Assembly: GCA_002337055.1 (NCBI GenBank)
Contig: DDFG01000004.1
Coordinates: forward strand, 562,382 to 626,381
Source: Betaproteobacteria bacterium UBA1934
Lineage (GTDB): Bacteria > Pseudomonadota > Gammaproteobacteria > Burkholderiales > Rhodocyclaceae
Length of the DNA stretch: 64,000 nt
Direction: 5' to 3'
Part shown: positions 17,683-26,698 of the stretch, one piece after another
Layout: every line of letters starts with the position of its first letter
Position numbering within the stretch: the stretch's first letter is position 1
The notes under the pieces: model-generated
What the model was told of the DNA's origin: nothing
The model's input: the letters and a program-made list of their open reading frames with translations, nothing else
Databases searched by the model: none
Made by a program: the position numbers and the translations under genes

Positions 17683-18246
17683 ATGCATGCAGAAAAACCC
17701 GCATTCGCTATCTGTCTTCGACAACTTGGATGGATCGCTCAATGCCGTGCATGGGCCTTCGCCATAACGATTGGCCTGCCGTACGGTGCGCTGGCGGCGC
17801 CGCCCGACACGCTCGCGCGCGACATCGAATCCGCAGATCAGGCATTTTTCGCGGCTGTCTTCACGCGATGCGACGCTCACGCTGTCGGCGCCATGGTGAC
17901 CGACGACTTTGAGTTCTACCATGACAAATGGGGAAAAATCGCCTCTTCACGACAAGCTTTCGTCAAGTTGATCGGGGCCGCCTGCGAGCGCCAACGCCTG
18001 GGCACCGATTTCAAGGCAAAGCGGCGGTTAAACTCCCTCTCGCTTCGCGTAACGTCGCTCGGCACCGACAACGCCCTCGAGATCGGCGAACACGATTTCT
18101 TCCGCATCGGGGCTGGTGACTCCCTCACCCCGACCGAGTATGCCCGATTCATTCACATCTGGAAAAAGGAGGTTAACGCCTGGTTACTGGCAAGGGTCAT
18201 CAGCTATGACCATGTCGACGGTCCCGCTCCCTGGGCAGCGCCCTGA
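17683..18246 (+). CDS. Exported SnoaL/DUF4440-like protein
   Basis: 187 residues. An N-terminal segment (WAFAITIGLPYGALAAPP) looks like a signal peptide with an unusually long n-region. The mature part resembles the NTF2-like cone fold: ESADQAFFAAVFTRCDAHAVGAMVTDDFEFYHDKWG, ending in a strand VNAWLLARVISYDH. Members of the fold include enzymes and binding proteins, so function is open. AGGAG stands 8 nt before the ATG; a short GCGGT-GACA-ACCGC hairpin (17654-17667) precedes it. Convergent with the RlpA-like gene. Confidence 0.6.
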   Translation: MHAEKPAFAICLRQLGWIAQCRAWAFAITIGLPYGALAAPPDTLARDIESADQAFFAAVFTRCDAHAVGAMVTDDFEFYHDKWGKIASSRQAFVKLIGAACERQRLGTDFKAKRRLNSLSLRVTSLGTDNALEIGEHDFFRIGAGDSLTPTEYARFIHIWKKEVNAWLLARVISYDHVDGPAPWAAP

Positions 18247-18285
18247 AGGTTCAAGTAGTCCTGTCATCCCTGTGCGTCGCCGGCG

Positions 18286-19053
18286 TTAGTCTGGCAGCCT
18301 ACCCAGCCCCGTCGCACCACTGGTCGCCGGTTCACTTTGCGACGCTTTCGGAATGCCGGGCAGCCGCACTGCCGGCAGACCCGTCCACCCTACGGTGTCG
18401 TCATTAGGGTCAGTGGGCACCTGCGGTTGGGCCGCCGGCTCTTGTTTGGTTGCATCGCAGGTTTCGCATGGACGATACCCCGCCCAGCCGCCTCGCGCGA
18501 AAACCGCCTTGCAAGCCTTTTCCAGACTCTCACCAGGGGCGCTGGTGAGCGGCATTAAGCGTACCAGCACGACGCCGGCCGACATCATGTGCAACCGGCT
18601 TGCCGCCGCCAGCGAGAGGTCGATCACCCGCGTGCGATGACGGTGATGCATGCGGTCGGTCACCTTGACCACAACACACTGCTCGCTGTCCAGACGCTGA
18701 ACCGCAATCCAGGTGCCGAGCGGATAGCGGTTGCTGGCTGCAGTCATCTTGCGGACGTCGAACACTTCGCCGTTCGCCCCCCGCCGGCCATGAAAACCTA
18801 TTCCGTAAAAACTGGCGGCACCGAGTTCGTGACCGCTGCCTGCGTCGTCGGCAATGGCTTGGGCCAGTTCCGCCTTAATCTTGAGGTGGGCACGACTGGG
18901 ACGATGTGGCTTGCGTCTGGCATGCGTCGACGCCTCGGCGGGCGAACCCAGCAACGCCATCGGGTCGGCGCCCTCACCGACCCACGAGGCCAGACACAGG
19001 ACTGCGAGGTGCCTACAGCACCACAGTCTGAGGCTCGTCGCCCTGGCGCGCAC
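18286..19053 (-). CDS. RlpA-like double-psi beta-barrel protein (septal ring lytic transglycosylase family)
   Basis: About 255 residues. An N-terminal region with arginines followed by HLAVLCLASWVG is signal-peptide-like. The RlpA core is clear: GAASFYGIGFHGRRGANGEVFD, MTAASNRYPLGTWIAV, VVVKVTDRMHHRHRTRVIDLSLAAA. The catalytic Asp is in VTDR. A Cys-pair segment (YRPCETCD) and a Pro-rich tail follow; no SPOR domain is present. The start is uncertain: all candidates (TTG 19065, GTG 19062, GTG 19053) fall inside the 3' end of purM, so expression is probably coupled to purM. Confidence 0.72.
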   Translation of the reverse strand: MRARATSLRLWCCRHLAVLCLASWVGEGADPMALLGSPAEASTHARRKPHRPSRAHLKIKAELAQAIADDAGSGHELGAASFYGIGFHGRRGANGEVFDVRKMTAASNRYPLGTWIAVQRLDSEQCVVVKVTDRMHHRHRTRVIDLSLAAASRLHMMSAGVVLVRLMPLTSAPGESLEKACKAVFARGGWAGYRPCETCDATKQEPAAQPQVPTDPNDDTVGWTGLPAVRLPGIPKASQSEPATSGATGLGRLPD

Positions 19054-20053
19054 GGATGACACCAATGCGATAGACCGTTTCGCCCTGCTCGGAGAGCAGG
19101 GCCAGGGCGGTTTCTGCGGCCTCGGCCGGGACGACGATCACCATACCGATACCGCAATTGAAGGTGCGGTGCATCTCCTTTTCCGCGACATTGCCCGCTT
19201 GCTGCAACCAGTCGAACAACTTCGGGCGCGGCCAAGCGGGCTTTTGCAACTCCGCCACCGTATTCTCAGGCAGCACACGCGGCACGTTTTCGAGCAAACC
19301 GCCACCGGTGATGTGGGCCATGCCCTTGACCTGAACCTTCTGCATCAGCGCCAGCACGGGTTTGACGTAGATGCGGGTCGGCGCCATCACGACATCGGCA
19401 AGACTACGGTCACCGTCAAACGGCGCATTCACGTCGAGCGCAGCGCGCTCGATGATCTTGCGGACCAGGGAATATCCGTTCGAATGCGCACCACTGGAAG
19501 CAAGGCCCAGCACCACGTCGCCGGGCACAATCTGGCGACCGTCGATGATCTCCGACTTTTCGACCACGCCGACTGCGAAACCGGCAAGATCGTATTCGCC
19601 CTCGGGATACATCCCCGGCATCTCAGCGGTTTCTCCACCAATCAGCGCGCAGCCAGCAAGTTCGCAGCCCTTGGCGATGCCGCCGACGACGCTCGCGGCC
19701 GTGTCGACATCGAGCTTGCCGCAGGCAAAATAATCAAGAAAGAACAGCGATTCAGCGCCTTGCACCAAAATGTCGTTGACGCTCATCGCCACCAGATCCT
19801 GTCCGACCGTGTCATGGCGATTCAGTTGAAACGCGAGTTTCAGCTTGGTGCCGACACCATCGGTTCCGGAAACCAACACCGGCTCACGATAACGCTTGGG
19901 CACCTCGAACAACGCCCCGAACCCGCCGATCCCACCCAGAACGCCTTCGCGCAGAGTGCGCTTGGCCAAGGGTTTGATGCGATCGACAAGCGCTTCGCCC
20001 GCGTCTATATCCACACCGGCATCACGATAGGAGAGGGCTGTATTCTGGTTCAT
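19013..20053 (-). CDS. purM: Phosphoribosylformylglycinamidine cyclo-ligase (AIR synthetase)
   Basis: 346 residues starting [20 protein letters not shown]. Conserved segments include [48 protein letters not shown]-type core (here [14 protein letters not shown]), [11 protein letters not shown] and [16 protein letters not shown]. It makes AIR from FGAM with ATP. The ATG at 20053 is set by AGGAAAG 6 nt upstream. Divergent from hda, as in many betaproteobacteria. Confidence 0.96.
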   Translation of the reverse strand: [346 protein letters not shown]

Positions 20054-20139
20054 GTTCTTTCCTGAAGGGGTTTGCGGCGGATGATAGAATCCGGCACCTG
20101 AAATAGTTGATTTTACCCGATTCACACCCCTCTTTCTCG

Positions 20140-20790
20140 ATGCGACAACTGGTTCTCGATCTCCTGCCCAACACACCGCCGTCGCTCGACAATTTTGTCG
20201 CCGGGTCCAACGATGAAACCCTGAGCGCGTTGAGCGCCTGGCTCGCCGGTCAGACCGCGCAGACGGCCTTTCACCTTTGGGGCGAACCTGCTTCGGGCAA
20301 GAGCCATCTGCTCGCCGCCAGCGGCTTCGACTACATCGACGCGGGCGACGATGCCGATCTCTCCGGTGCGCACGAATCCAGCCATCTCGCCGTCGACAAC
20401 GTCGAGGCGTTGAGCGACAACGGCCAGATCGCCCTGTTCAATCACTTCAACCGCCTGCGCTTTGACGGCGGCCGCCTGCTGACGGGAGCCCGACAATCGC
20501 CCCGGCACCTTACGCTGCGCGAAGACCTGCGCACGCGGCTCGGTTCCGGCTTGATCTACCGCTTGCACTCGCTGACCGACGGCGAAAAACTCGCCGCCTT
20601 GTCGGCACTGGCCCAATCACGCGCCATGCAGGTACCGCCGGAATGGCTGGATTATCTGCTTCGCCACGCTCCACGCGACATGCGCAGCCTCTCCGCGCTA
20701 ATCGTCGCGCTTGATCGCTACTCCCTCGAACACAAACGCCCGCTCACGTTGCCCTTGCTACGCACCGTACTCCAGGATGCCTTGCCATGA
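20140..20790 (+). CDS. hda: DnaA regulatory inactivator Hda
   Basis: 216 residues. The N-terminus MRQLVLDLLP carries the clamp-binding motif QLVLDL (residues 3-8), used to contact DnaN. The AAA+ body has a degenerate Walker A (WGEPASGKSHLL), Walker B-like VDNVEAL and the sensor helix APRDMRSLSALIVALDRYSL. Hda with the DNA-loaded clamp stimulates ATP hydrolysis by DnaA to prevent re-initiation. The ATG at 20140 fits the motif position; longer in-frame starts do not. Confidence 0.92.
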   Translation: MRQLVLDLLPNTPPSLDNFVAGSNDETLSALSAWLAGQTAQTAFHLWGEPASGKSHLLAASGFDYIDAGDDADLSGAHESSHLAVDNVEALSDNGQIALFNHFNRLRFDGGRLLTGARQSPRHLTLREDLRTRLGSGLIYRLHSLTDGEKLAALSALAQSRAMQVPPEWLDYLLRHAPRDMRSLSALIVALDRYSLEHKRPLTLPLLRTVLQDALP

Positions 20791-21452
20791 ATCTCGCGCT
20801 TTTTGACCTCGACCACACTCTGCTTGCCGGCGATTCCGATTTCGAGTGGGCGCAGTTCCTGATTGGAAAGGGCGCGGTCGACGGCGAACTCCATGCCGCC
20901 AGGAATCAGATTTTCTATGACGATTACAAAGCGGGAACGCTCGATATCGATGCCTTTCTAGCCTTTCAACTGGCGCCTCTCGCCCGCCACGACCGGGCCA
21001 AATTGGACGTCTGGCACGCCGAATTCATGGAGCGTCACATCCGGCCCATGATCGGCCTCGAAGCACGCACCCTGGTCGAGGGTCACCGCCGGAAGGGCGA
21101 CCTGTGCGCGCTGGTAACCGCCACCAACAGCTTCGTCACCGGCCCCATCGCGCGGGAATTCGGCATCCCTCACCTGATCGCCACCATCCCGGCGTGCGAG
21201 AAGGGTTGTTTCACCGGCGCGCCGCGTGGAACACCTGCCTTCCGCGAAGGGAAGATCACCCGCACCGAGGCCTGGCTGGAATCGCTGGGCCTGCATTGGG
21301 GCAGTTTTGCCGAAAGCTGGTTCTACAGCGATTCCCTGAACGATCTGCCCTTGCTGGCCAAGGTGTCGCATCCCGTTGCAGTCGATCCGGATGACACGCT
21401 GCGCGCGCACGCCTTGGCACATGGCTGGCGGATCATCTCGCTGCGCGACTAG
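20787..21452 (+). CDS. HAD-superfamily hydrolase, subfamily IB (SerB-like phosphatase)
   Basis: 221 residues with all four HAD motifs: I DLDHTLLAGDSD, II TATN, III Lys in GKITRTEAW, IV YSDSLNDLPLL. The IB type cap and length match the small phosphatases found after hda in betaproteobacteria; substrates may include phosphoserine-like or histidinol phosphate compounds, which cannot be settled by sequence. It overlaps hda by ATGA and is followed by pcnB. Confidence 0.88.
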   Translation: MNLALFDLDHTLLAGDSDFEWAQFLIGKGAVDGELHAARNQIFYDDYKAGTLDIDAFLAFQLAPLARHDRAKLDVWHAEFMERHIRPMIGLEARTLVEGHRRKGDLCALVTATNSFVTGPIAREFGIPHLIATIPACEKGCFTGAPRGTPAFREGKITRTEAWLESLGLHWGSFAESWFYSDSLNDLPLLAKVSHPVAVDPDDTLRAHALAHGWRIISLRD

Positions 21453-21549
21453 AAGGGTCTGGGCCGATAGCCGCAGGCTAATGCCTCAAATGCGGTAAAA
21501 TATTGAGTTAGCTTGGATAATCACTAATCACCCTTCCCAGATTGTTATC

Positions 21550-22890
21550 GTGATTCGCAAATTCATCTCCCGCGTGTTCGGCAAGAAAGAAGTCCGCCCG
21601 GCCGCACAGCCCGCCGTGATCAGCCCGATCACGCACGGATTGCGGCGCGAGCGCATTAGCCCGGGCAGCCGCCGCGTCTGCGAATCCTTGCAAAAAGAAG
21701 GGTTCAAGGCCTATGTGGTAGGCGGCGCCATCCGCGACCTGCTGATCGGGCAACAACCCAAGGATTTCGACGTGGCAACCAATGCCACGCCCGAGGAGGT
21801 ACGTCGCGTCTTCCGGCGCTCCCGCATCATCGGGCGACGTTTCCAGATCGTGCATGTGCACGCTGGCGCCGAGGTTATTGAAGTCACTACCTTCCGAGGC
21901 GATCTGGGACACAACGCCAAAACCGATGAACACGGCCGCGTACTGCACGACAACGTCTTCGGCAGCCAGGCGGAAGACGCCGCCCGTCGCGATTTCACGG
22001 TCAACGCGCTGTATTACGACCCCAGCGACGAAACCATCATCGACTACCACCACGGCGTTGCCGATCTCAAGCAGAAAACGCTCCGCGTCATCGGCGAACC
22101 GACCCGGCGCTACCGCGAAGACCCTGTCAGAATGCTGCGGGCGGTCCGTTTGGCCGCCAAGCTGGGCCTGATCATCGATCCCGACGCACGGGCGCCGATC
22201 CGCGCCATGGCCGAACTGATCAACAATGTGCCGGCCGCCCGTCTGTTAGACGAAATGCTGAAACTCCTGACCTCGGGGCACGCCGTCAAATGTGTCACGC
22301 AGTTGCGGCACGAAGGGCTGCATCATGGGCTCCTGCCTCTGCTCGATGTCATTCTCGAGCAACCGATGGGCGAACGTTTCGTCATGCTGGCGCTAGCCAA
22401 TACGGATCAGCGCGTGCAAGCGGGCAAGCCGATTTCGCCGGGTTTCCTGTTCGCCACCCTTCTGTGGCACGAAGTGCTGGGGCAATGGGAAAAGCTCAAG
22501 AAGCAAGGCGAACAGTCGATTCCCGCGCTGTATGCGGCGATGGACGATGTGCTCGACAGCCAGGCCGAAAAGCTGGCCATCACCCGCCGCATCGCCGGCG
22601 ACATCAAGGAAATCTGGGCTTTGCAGCCCCGTTTCGAAGCGCGCGCCGGCAAGCGCCCTTACGCATTACTGGAACAGCCTCGCTTCCGCGCGGCATACGA
22701 TTTTCTGCTGTTGCGCGCCGAAGCCGGCGAAATCGATACTGAACTCTCCGAATGGTGGTCCGCTTTTCAGAAGGCCGAAGGCGAAGACCGCGCAGCCTTG
22801 CTGCTCCCGGGCGGCGGCGAGAAGAAGCGCCGGCGTCGCCGCCGCAAGCCCAAATCGGGCGAACACGCACCAGCCGCACAGCCGGAATAA
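21550..22890 (+). CDS. pcnB: Poly(A) polymerase I
   Basis: 446 residues starting at GTG (MIRKFISRVFGKKEV). The class II nucleotidyltransferase signature AYVVGGAIRDLLIGQQPKDFDVATNATPEEV holds the two catalytic Asp of DFD, followed by RRDFTVNALYYDP and the RNA-binding region TRRYREDPVRMLRAVRLAAKLG, features that distinguish PcnB and CCA-adding enzymes. The long C-terminus ending in a poly-Arg/Lys stretch (KKRRRRRRKPK) favours PcnB. It polyadenylates RNA for decay. folK begins 2 nt after the stop. Confidence 0.93.
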   Translation: MIRKFISRVFGKKEVRPAAQPAVISPITHGLRRERISPGSRRVCESLQKEGFKAYVVGGAIRDLLIGQQPKDFDVATNATPEEVRRVFRRSRIIGRRFQIVHVHAGAEVIEVTTFRGDLGHNAKTDEHGRVLHDNVFGSQAEDAARRDFTVNALYYDPSDETIIDYHHGVADLKQKTLRVIGEPTRRYREDPVRMLRAVRLAAKLGLIIDPDARAPIRAMAELINNVPAARLLDEMLKLLTSGHAVKCVTQLRHEGLHHGLLPLLDVILEQPMGERFVMLALANTDQRVQAGKPISPGFLFATLLWHEVLGQWEKLKKQGEQSIPALYAAMDDVLDSQAEKLAITRRIAGDIKEIWALQPRFEARAGKRPYALLEQPRFRAAYDFLLLRAEAGEIDTELSEWWSAFQKAEGEDRAALLLPGGGEKKRRRRRRKPKSGEHAPAAQPE

Positions 22891-22892
22891 GC

Positions 22893-23375
22893 ATGGCGAG
22901 GTCGTATGTTGCGCTCGGCGCCAATCTGGGCGATCCGGTGGCGACGGTCAAGGCGGCCCTAGCGGCGCTGCCGAATCTGCCGGAAACCACGCTGGTCCGG
23001 CATTCCTCGCTCTATCGCACTGCGCCGGTCGGCCTGCTGGATCAACCCGATTTCTTCAATGCCGTTGCCGCGCTCGATACCGCGCTGGCGCCGGAAGAGT
23101 TACTCGACGCGCTATTGCAGATGGAGGCCGATTTTGGACGGCTTCGCCGCGAGAAGGACGGCCCACGCAGCCTCGATCTCGACTTGCTGCTGTATGAAGA
23201 TCGCGTGCTGGCCTCGTCCTGCCTGACCTTGCCGCATCCGCGCATGCATCTGCGTGCTTTTGTCATGGTACCGCTCGTCGAAATCGCGCCGGACATCCTG
23301 CTGCCGGGACGCGGGCGGGGCGCCGCCTGGCTTCCCGCGGTCGCCATGCAGGGAATTCATCGCCTGCCCGCGTGA
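22893..23375 (+). CDS. folK: 2-amino-4-hydroxy-6-hydroxymethyldihydropteridine pyrophosphokinase
   Basis: 160 residues. ARSYVALGANLGDP, SSLYRTAPVGLLDQPDFFNAVAAL, and the signature GPRSLDLDLLLYED followed by LPHPRMHLRAFVMVPL are diagnostic of HPPK, which pyrophosphorylates the pterin precursor of folate. Starts 2 nt after pcnB, as in many betaproteobacteria and gammaproteobacteria. Its TGA overlaps the ATG of the DUF486 gene. Confidence 0.95.
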   Translation: MARSYVALGANLGDPVATVKAALAALPNLPETTLVRHSSLYRTAPVGLLDQPDFFNAVAALDTALAPEELLDALLQMEADFGRLRREKDGPRSLDLDLLLYEDRVLASSCLTLPHPRMHLRAFVMVPLVEIAPDILLPGRGRGAAWLPAVAMQGIHRLPA

Positions 23376-23722
23376 TGCAGATTCCTGCTGTCTGGCAAAC
23401 CGCCCTTCTGCTGGCCGCCTCGAACGTCTTCATGACGTTCGCGTGGTATGCCCACCTCAAGCATCTGAACGACCGCCCTTGGTGGATCGCCGCCTTACTA
23501 TCGTGGGGTATCGCGCTCTTTGAATACCTGATCCAGGTGCCGGCCAATCGCATCGGCAATGAGGTGCTTTCGTTGGCGCAGCTGAAAATTCTTCAGGAAG
23601 TGATCACGCTAACCATCTTCATCCCCTTTGTTGTTTTCTATATGCAACAACCGTTGAAGCTGGACTACCTTTGGGCTGGCCTTTGCATTCTGGGCGCCGT
23701 ATATTTCATCTTCCGCGGCTGA
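23375..23722 (+). CDS. DUF486 (DMT-like) small membrane protein
   Basis: 115 residues with four hydrophobic helices. The motif FMTFAWYAHLKHLNDRPWWIAALLSWGIALFEYLIQVPANRIG and the ending LKLDYLWAGLCILGAVYFIFRG match DUF486, a four-helix relative of the drug/metabolite transporter fold. Transport substrate is unknown. The start at 23375 overlaps the folK stop (TGATG); a GTG one codon earlier is less likely. Confidence 0.85.
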   Translation: MQIPAVWQTALLLAASNVFMTFAWYAHLKHLNDRPWWIAALLSWGIALFEYLIQVPANRIGNEVLSLAQLKILQEVITLTIFIPFVVFYMQQPLKLDYLWAGLCILGAVYFIFRG

Positions 23723-23754
23723 CGACTCACAAAAACAAACGGGGGAAACGGCAC

Positions 23755-24876
23755 ATGTTAAGCTGGTTTGGCGCATCCAAGCGCGAACGCGAACTCAGGG
23801 ACGAGTTGAGACGCCTCGGCGATCAGCTTCGCACGACAGAAACCCAGTTACGCACTGCCGAAACGGCGCGTGACGCGGCACTGCAATCGACACAGGCATT
23901 CAGCGCACGAAGCGATATTCGCGGCGTATTCGCCAGCTTCGAGCAATTTGGTGCCACGCTGCGGGCTTCGCAAGACAGCCTGTCGTCGCTTTCCAAAGAA
24001 TTGCGAGCGAATGTCGGCGATGTCGCACAAGTTGCCGATCTCTCGGACCGCTGTCACGGCACCATGGACAGATTGGCCTCGGAACTCGCCCAATTGGCGG
24101 GCGATTCACGCGGCGTGGTGCATAACGTCGAAAACCTCAACACGCGCGCCTCCGAAATCGGCGGCATTCTCGCCCTGATCAAGGAAATTGCCGATCAGAC
24201 CAACCTGCTCGCGCTCAACGCCGCCATCGAAGCAGCGCGTGCCGGTGAAGCCGGGCGCGGCTTCGCGGTCGTCGCCGACGAGGTACGCAAGCTGGCGGAG
24301 CGCACCGGCAAGGCAACAGCAGATATCGCGACCTTGGTCGGCAACATTCAGACCAATACGCAATCGACCAAGAACAGCATGAATAATCTAGCCCGATTGG
24401 CCGACGAAAACCACCAGAACGGCGCGGAATCAAACCGCAACATCGGCGAGATCATCAGCCTTTCGCGCCGGATCGGCGATCAGGTTGCCTGCGCCGCGAT
24501 CGAGGCCTTTGCCGAGTTGGCGAAGATAGACCATCAGGTCTTCAAGTTCGATGTTTACCAAAGTGTCACCCAAACCGACGCTCCGCCCGCCGAGCCAATC
24601 GCGCACACCGCTTGCCGGCTGGGACGCTGGTACTACCAAGGAGCCGGCAAGGCACTCTTTTCCCGTTTTGACGGGTTTGGGCAGATCGAACGGCCACACC
24701 AGCACGTCCACCAGCATGCCTCAGATGCGGTCACCCGCGCGAAGGCTGGCGACGTCGCCGGCACCAGCGATGCGCTCGCGCGCATGGAGTCCGCCAGCCT
24801 CGAATTGCACGAAGCGCTCAACCGCTTTACCGCGGCAGCCAAGGCCAATCCCGCCCAGTTCAGCACGGGCAAATAG
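23755..24876 (+). CDS. Soluble methyl-accepting chemoreceptor with C-terminal CZB zinc-binding domain
   Basis: 373 residues with no membrane segment. An N-terminal coiled coil (RERELRDELRRLGDQLRTTE) leads to a short signalling domain with the hairpin tip IADQTNLLALNAAIEAARAGEAGRGFAVVADEVRKLAERT. The C-terminal part has the CZB zinc ligands in order: His in KIDHQVFKFDVY, Cys in CRLGRWYYQG, and two His in PHQHVHQH. CZB receptors sense zinc and hypochlorous acid in other bacteria. It sits, unusually, between folK/DUF486 and panB. No che genes are near. Confidence 0.9.
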   Translation: MLSWFGASKRERELRDELRRLGDQLRTTETQLRTAETARDAALQSTQAFSARSDIRGVFASFEQFGATLRASQDSLSSLSKELRANVGDVAQVADLSDRCHGTMDRLASELAQLAGDSRGVVHNVENLNTRASEIGGILALIKEIADQTNLLALNAAIEAARAGEAGRGFAVVADEVRKLAERTGKATADIATLVGNIQTNTQSTKNSMNNLARLADENHQNGAESNRNIGEIISLSRRIGDQVACAAIEAFAELAKIDHQVFKFDVYQSVTQTDAPPAEPIAHTACRLGRWYYQGAGKALFSRFDGFGQIERPHQHVHQHASDAVTRAKAGDVAGTSDALARMESASLELHEALNRFTAAAKANPAQFSTGK

Positions 24877-24900
24877 ATTTCATTTCACGGAGATTCTCCC

Positions 24901-25713
24901 ATGTCATCCCAAGCGGATACTCGCCGCCTGACTCAACTCGACTTCGCCAAAATGAAGACCGGCGGCGAAAAAATCACCATGCTGACATGCTACGACGCCA
25001 GTTTTGCAGCACTCTGCGACGCCGCCGGCGTCGATACGCTGCTGATCGGCGATTCGCTCGGCATGGTTGTGCAGGGTCACGACTCGACCCTGCCCGTTAC
25101 CCTCGAACAGATCGCGTACCACACAGCATGCGTGGCTCGCGGCTGCAAACGTCCGCTGATTATCGCCGACATGCCCTTCGGCACGTTTCAAGAATCGCCT
25201 CAACTGGCCTTTCGCAACGCTGCGGCGTTGATGGCGGCGGGTGCGCAAATGGTCAAGCTGGAAGGTGGTGAGGACATGGCTGAAACCACTCACTTCCTGA
25301 CCACGCGCGGCATCCCGGTCTGCGGCCATGTCGGGCTGACACCGCAATCGGTGCATCAGTTGGGCGGCTACCGCGTTCAGGGCAAGGGCGACAATGGCGC
25401 CGCCAAACTGCGAGCCGACGCGCTCGCGCAACAGCAAGCGGGCGCCGCACTGATTGTGCTGGAGGCGATCCCGGAGCCTCTGGCGGTCGAGGCAACCGCG
25501 TTGCTGGCCATCCCCACCATCGGCATCGGCGCCAGTAAGGCCTGCTCGGGACAGGTGCTGGTTTTGCACGACATGCTGAATCTGGCACCCGGCCGCAAGG
25601 CGCGATTTGTCAAAAATTTCATGGAAGGCCAATCTTCGGTCGCCGCGGCCATCGCGGCTTATGTGGCCGCGGTAAAGGACGGTAGCTTCCCCGGTCCTGA
25701 GCATTGTTATTGA
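24901..25713 (+). CDS. panB: 3-methyl-2-oxobutanoate hydroxymethyltransferase
   Basis: 270 residues. TMLTCYDASFAALCDAAGVDTLLIGDSLGMVVQGHDSTLPV is the PanB signature, followed by ADMPFG, KLEGGE, GHVGLTPQSVHQLGGYRVQG and the catalytic Glu in VLEAIPEP. It makes ketopantoate with methylene-THF, a folate link to the upstream folK. GGAG precedes the ATG by 7 nt. panC follows after 68 nt, and panD after that. Confidence 0.96.
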   Translation: MSSQADTRRLTQLDFAKMKTGGEKITMLTCYDASFAALCDAAGVDTLLIGDSLGMVVQGHDSTLPVTLEQIAYHTACVARGCKRPLIIADMPFGTFQESPQLAFRNAAALMAAGAQMVKLEGGEDMAETTHFLTTRGIPVCGHVGLTPQSVHQLGGYRVQGKGDNGAAKLRADALAQQQAGAALIVLEAIPEPLAVEATALLAIPTIGIGASKACSGQVLVLHDMLNLAPGRKARFVKNFMEGQSSVAAAIAAYVAAVKDGSFPGPEHCY

Positions 25714-25781
25714 ATCCGCATACCTTTGTTATGGATTGTTCAATCCGTTACGCACACATCACTGAATACTGATCTAGCATC

Positions 25782-26606
25782 ATGCAAATTCATTCCAACA
25801 TCGCCGAACTTCGCGAGGCACTGACCCGCCGCGAAAGCATCGTTTTCGTCCCGACCATGGGCAACCTTCACGCCGGGCACATCAGCCTGATGCGGCAGGC
25901 CCGGCAGTACGGCGACACCGTCGTCGCCAGCATCTTCGTCAATCGCCTGCAATTTGGCCCCAGCGAGGATTTCGACAAATATCCCCGGACTTTTCAGGCG
26001 GACTGCGAGCAGTTATCCGATGCGGGTGTCGATGTACTGTTTGCGCCGACGGAGACGGATCTCTATCCCGAACCACAGCAATACGTTGTTGACCCACCCG
26101 ACATACAGAACCTGCTAGAAGGAGAGTTCCGTCCGGGCCATTTCCGCGGAGTGACCACGGTCGTACTCAAACTGTTTAACTGCGTCCAGCCGCAAGCAGC
26201 CGTGTTTGGCAAAAAGGATTACCAGCAGTTGATGGTTTTACGGAACATGACACGCCAGCTCGCGCTGCCCATCACCGTCATCGGCGGCGAGACGGTACGC
26301 GCCGCCGATGGCCTAGCACTGTCTTCACGCAACGGTTACTTGACAGCAGCTGAGCGCGCCGAAGCACCCCGCTTGTATCGTGCGTTGACCGAATTGCGCG
26401 AACATGTGAGAAATGGCAACCGCGAGTTTGCCCAACTGGAACAAGCAGTCGTCGCGGAACTCGTCGCCAGCGGCTGGAAGCCCGACTATGTTGCAGTGCG
26501 ACAACAGAGCGACCTGCTCGCGCCAGTGTCACGCGACGCCGCGCTGGTGGTGTTGGCCGCCGCAAAGCTGGGCAATACGCGATTGATCGACAATATCGAG
26601 ATATAA
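25782..26606 (+). CDS. panC: Pantothenate synthetase
   Basis: 274 residues. VFVPTMGNLHAGHISLMRQAR holds the HIGH-like ATP motif (HAGH), followed by VNRLQFGPSEDFDKYPRT (most family members read VNPxQF; here Arg replaces Pro), HFRGVTTVVLKLFNCVQP, FGKKDYQQL and the KMSKS-like LSSRNGYL. It condenses pantoate and beta-alanine. No clear ribosome site is visible before the ATG at 25782. Confidence 0.95.
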   Translation: MQIHSNIAELREALTRRESIVFVPTMGNLHAGHISLMRQARQYGDTVVASIFVNRLQFGPSEDFDKYPRTFQADCEQLSDAGVDVLFAPTETDLYPEPQQYVVDPPDIQNLLEGEFRPGHFRGVTTVVLKLFNCVQPQAAVFGKKDYQQLMVLRNMTRQLALPITVIGGETVRAADGLALSSRNGYLTAAERAEAPRLYRALTELREHVRNGNREFAQLEQAVVAELVASGWKPDYVAVRQQSDLLAPVSRDAALVVLAAAKLGNTRLIDNIEI

Positions 26607-26635
26607 AATGCTTTTCTCGCGGCGCAATAACCCGG

Positions 26636-26663
26636 TTGACAGGCCACTCGTTGCGGCTACAAT
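26636..26663 (+). promoter_or_regulatory. Predicted strong sigma-70 promoter of panD
   Basis: Perfect TTGACA (26636-26641) and TACAAT (26658-26663) with a 16-bp spacer lie between panC and panD, 36 nt before the panD start. This lets panD be transcribed on its own. Confidence 0.7.
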
Positions 26664-26698
26664 TCGCTTCCATTCTTCAATCTGAAGGGTTTCCCACC

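Noticed and set aside
22860..25780. Possible genomic island between folK and panC
   Set aside because: DUF486 and chemoreceptor genes look inserted by gene order, but there are no repeats, integrase or composition break visible.
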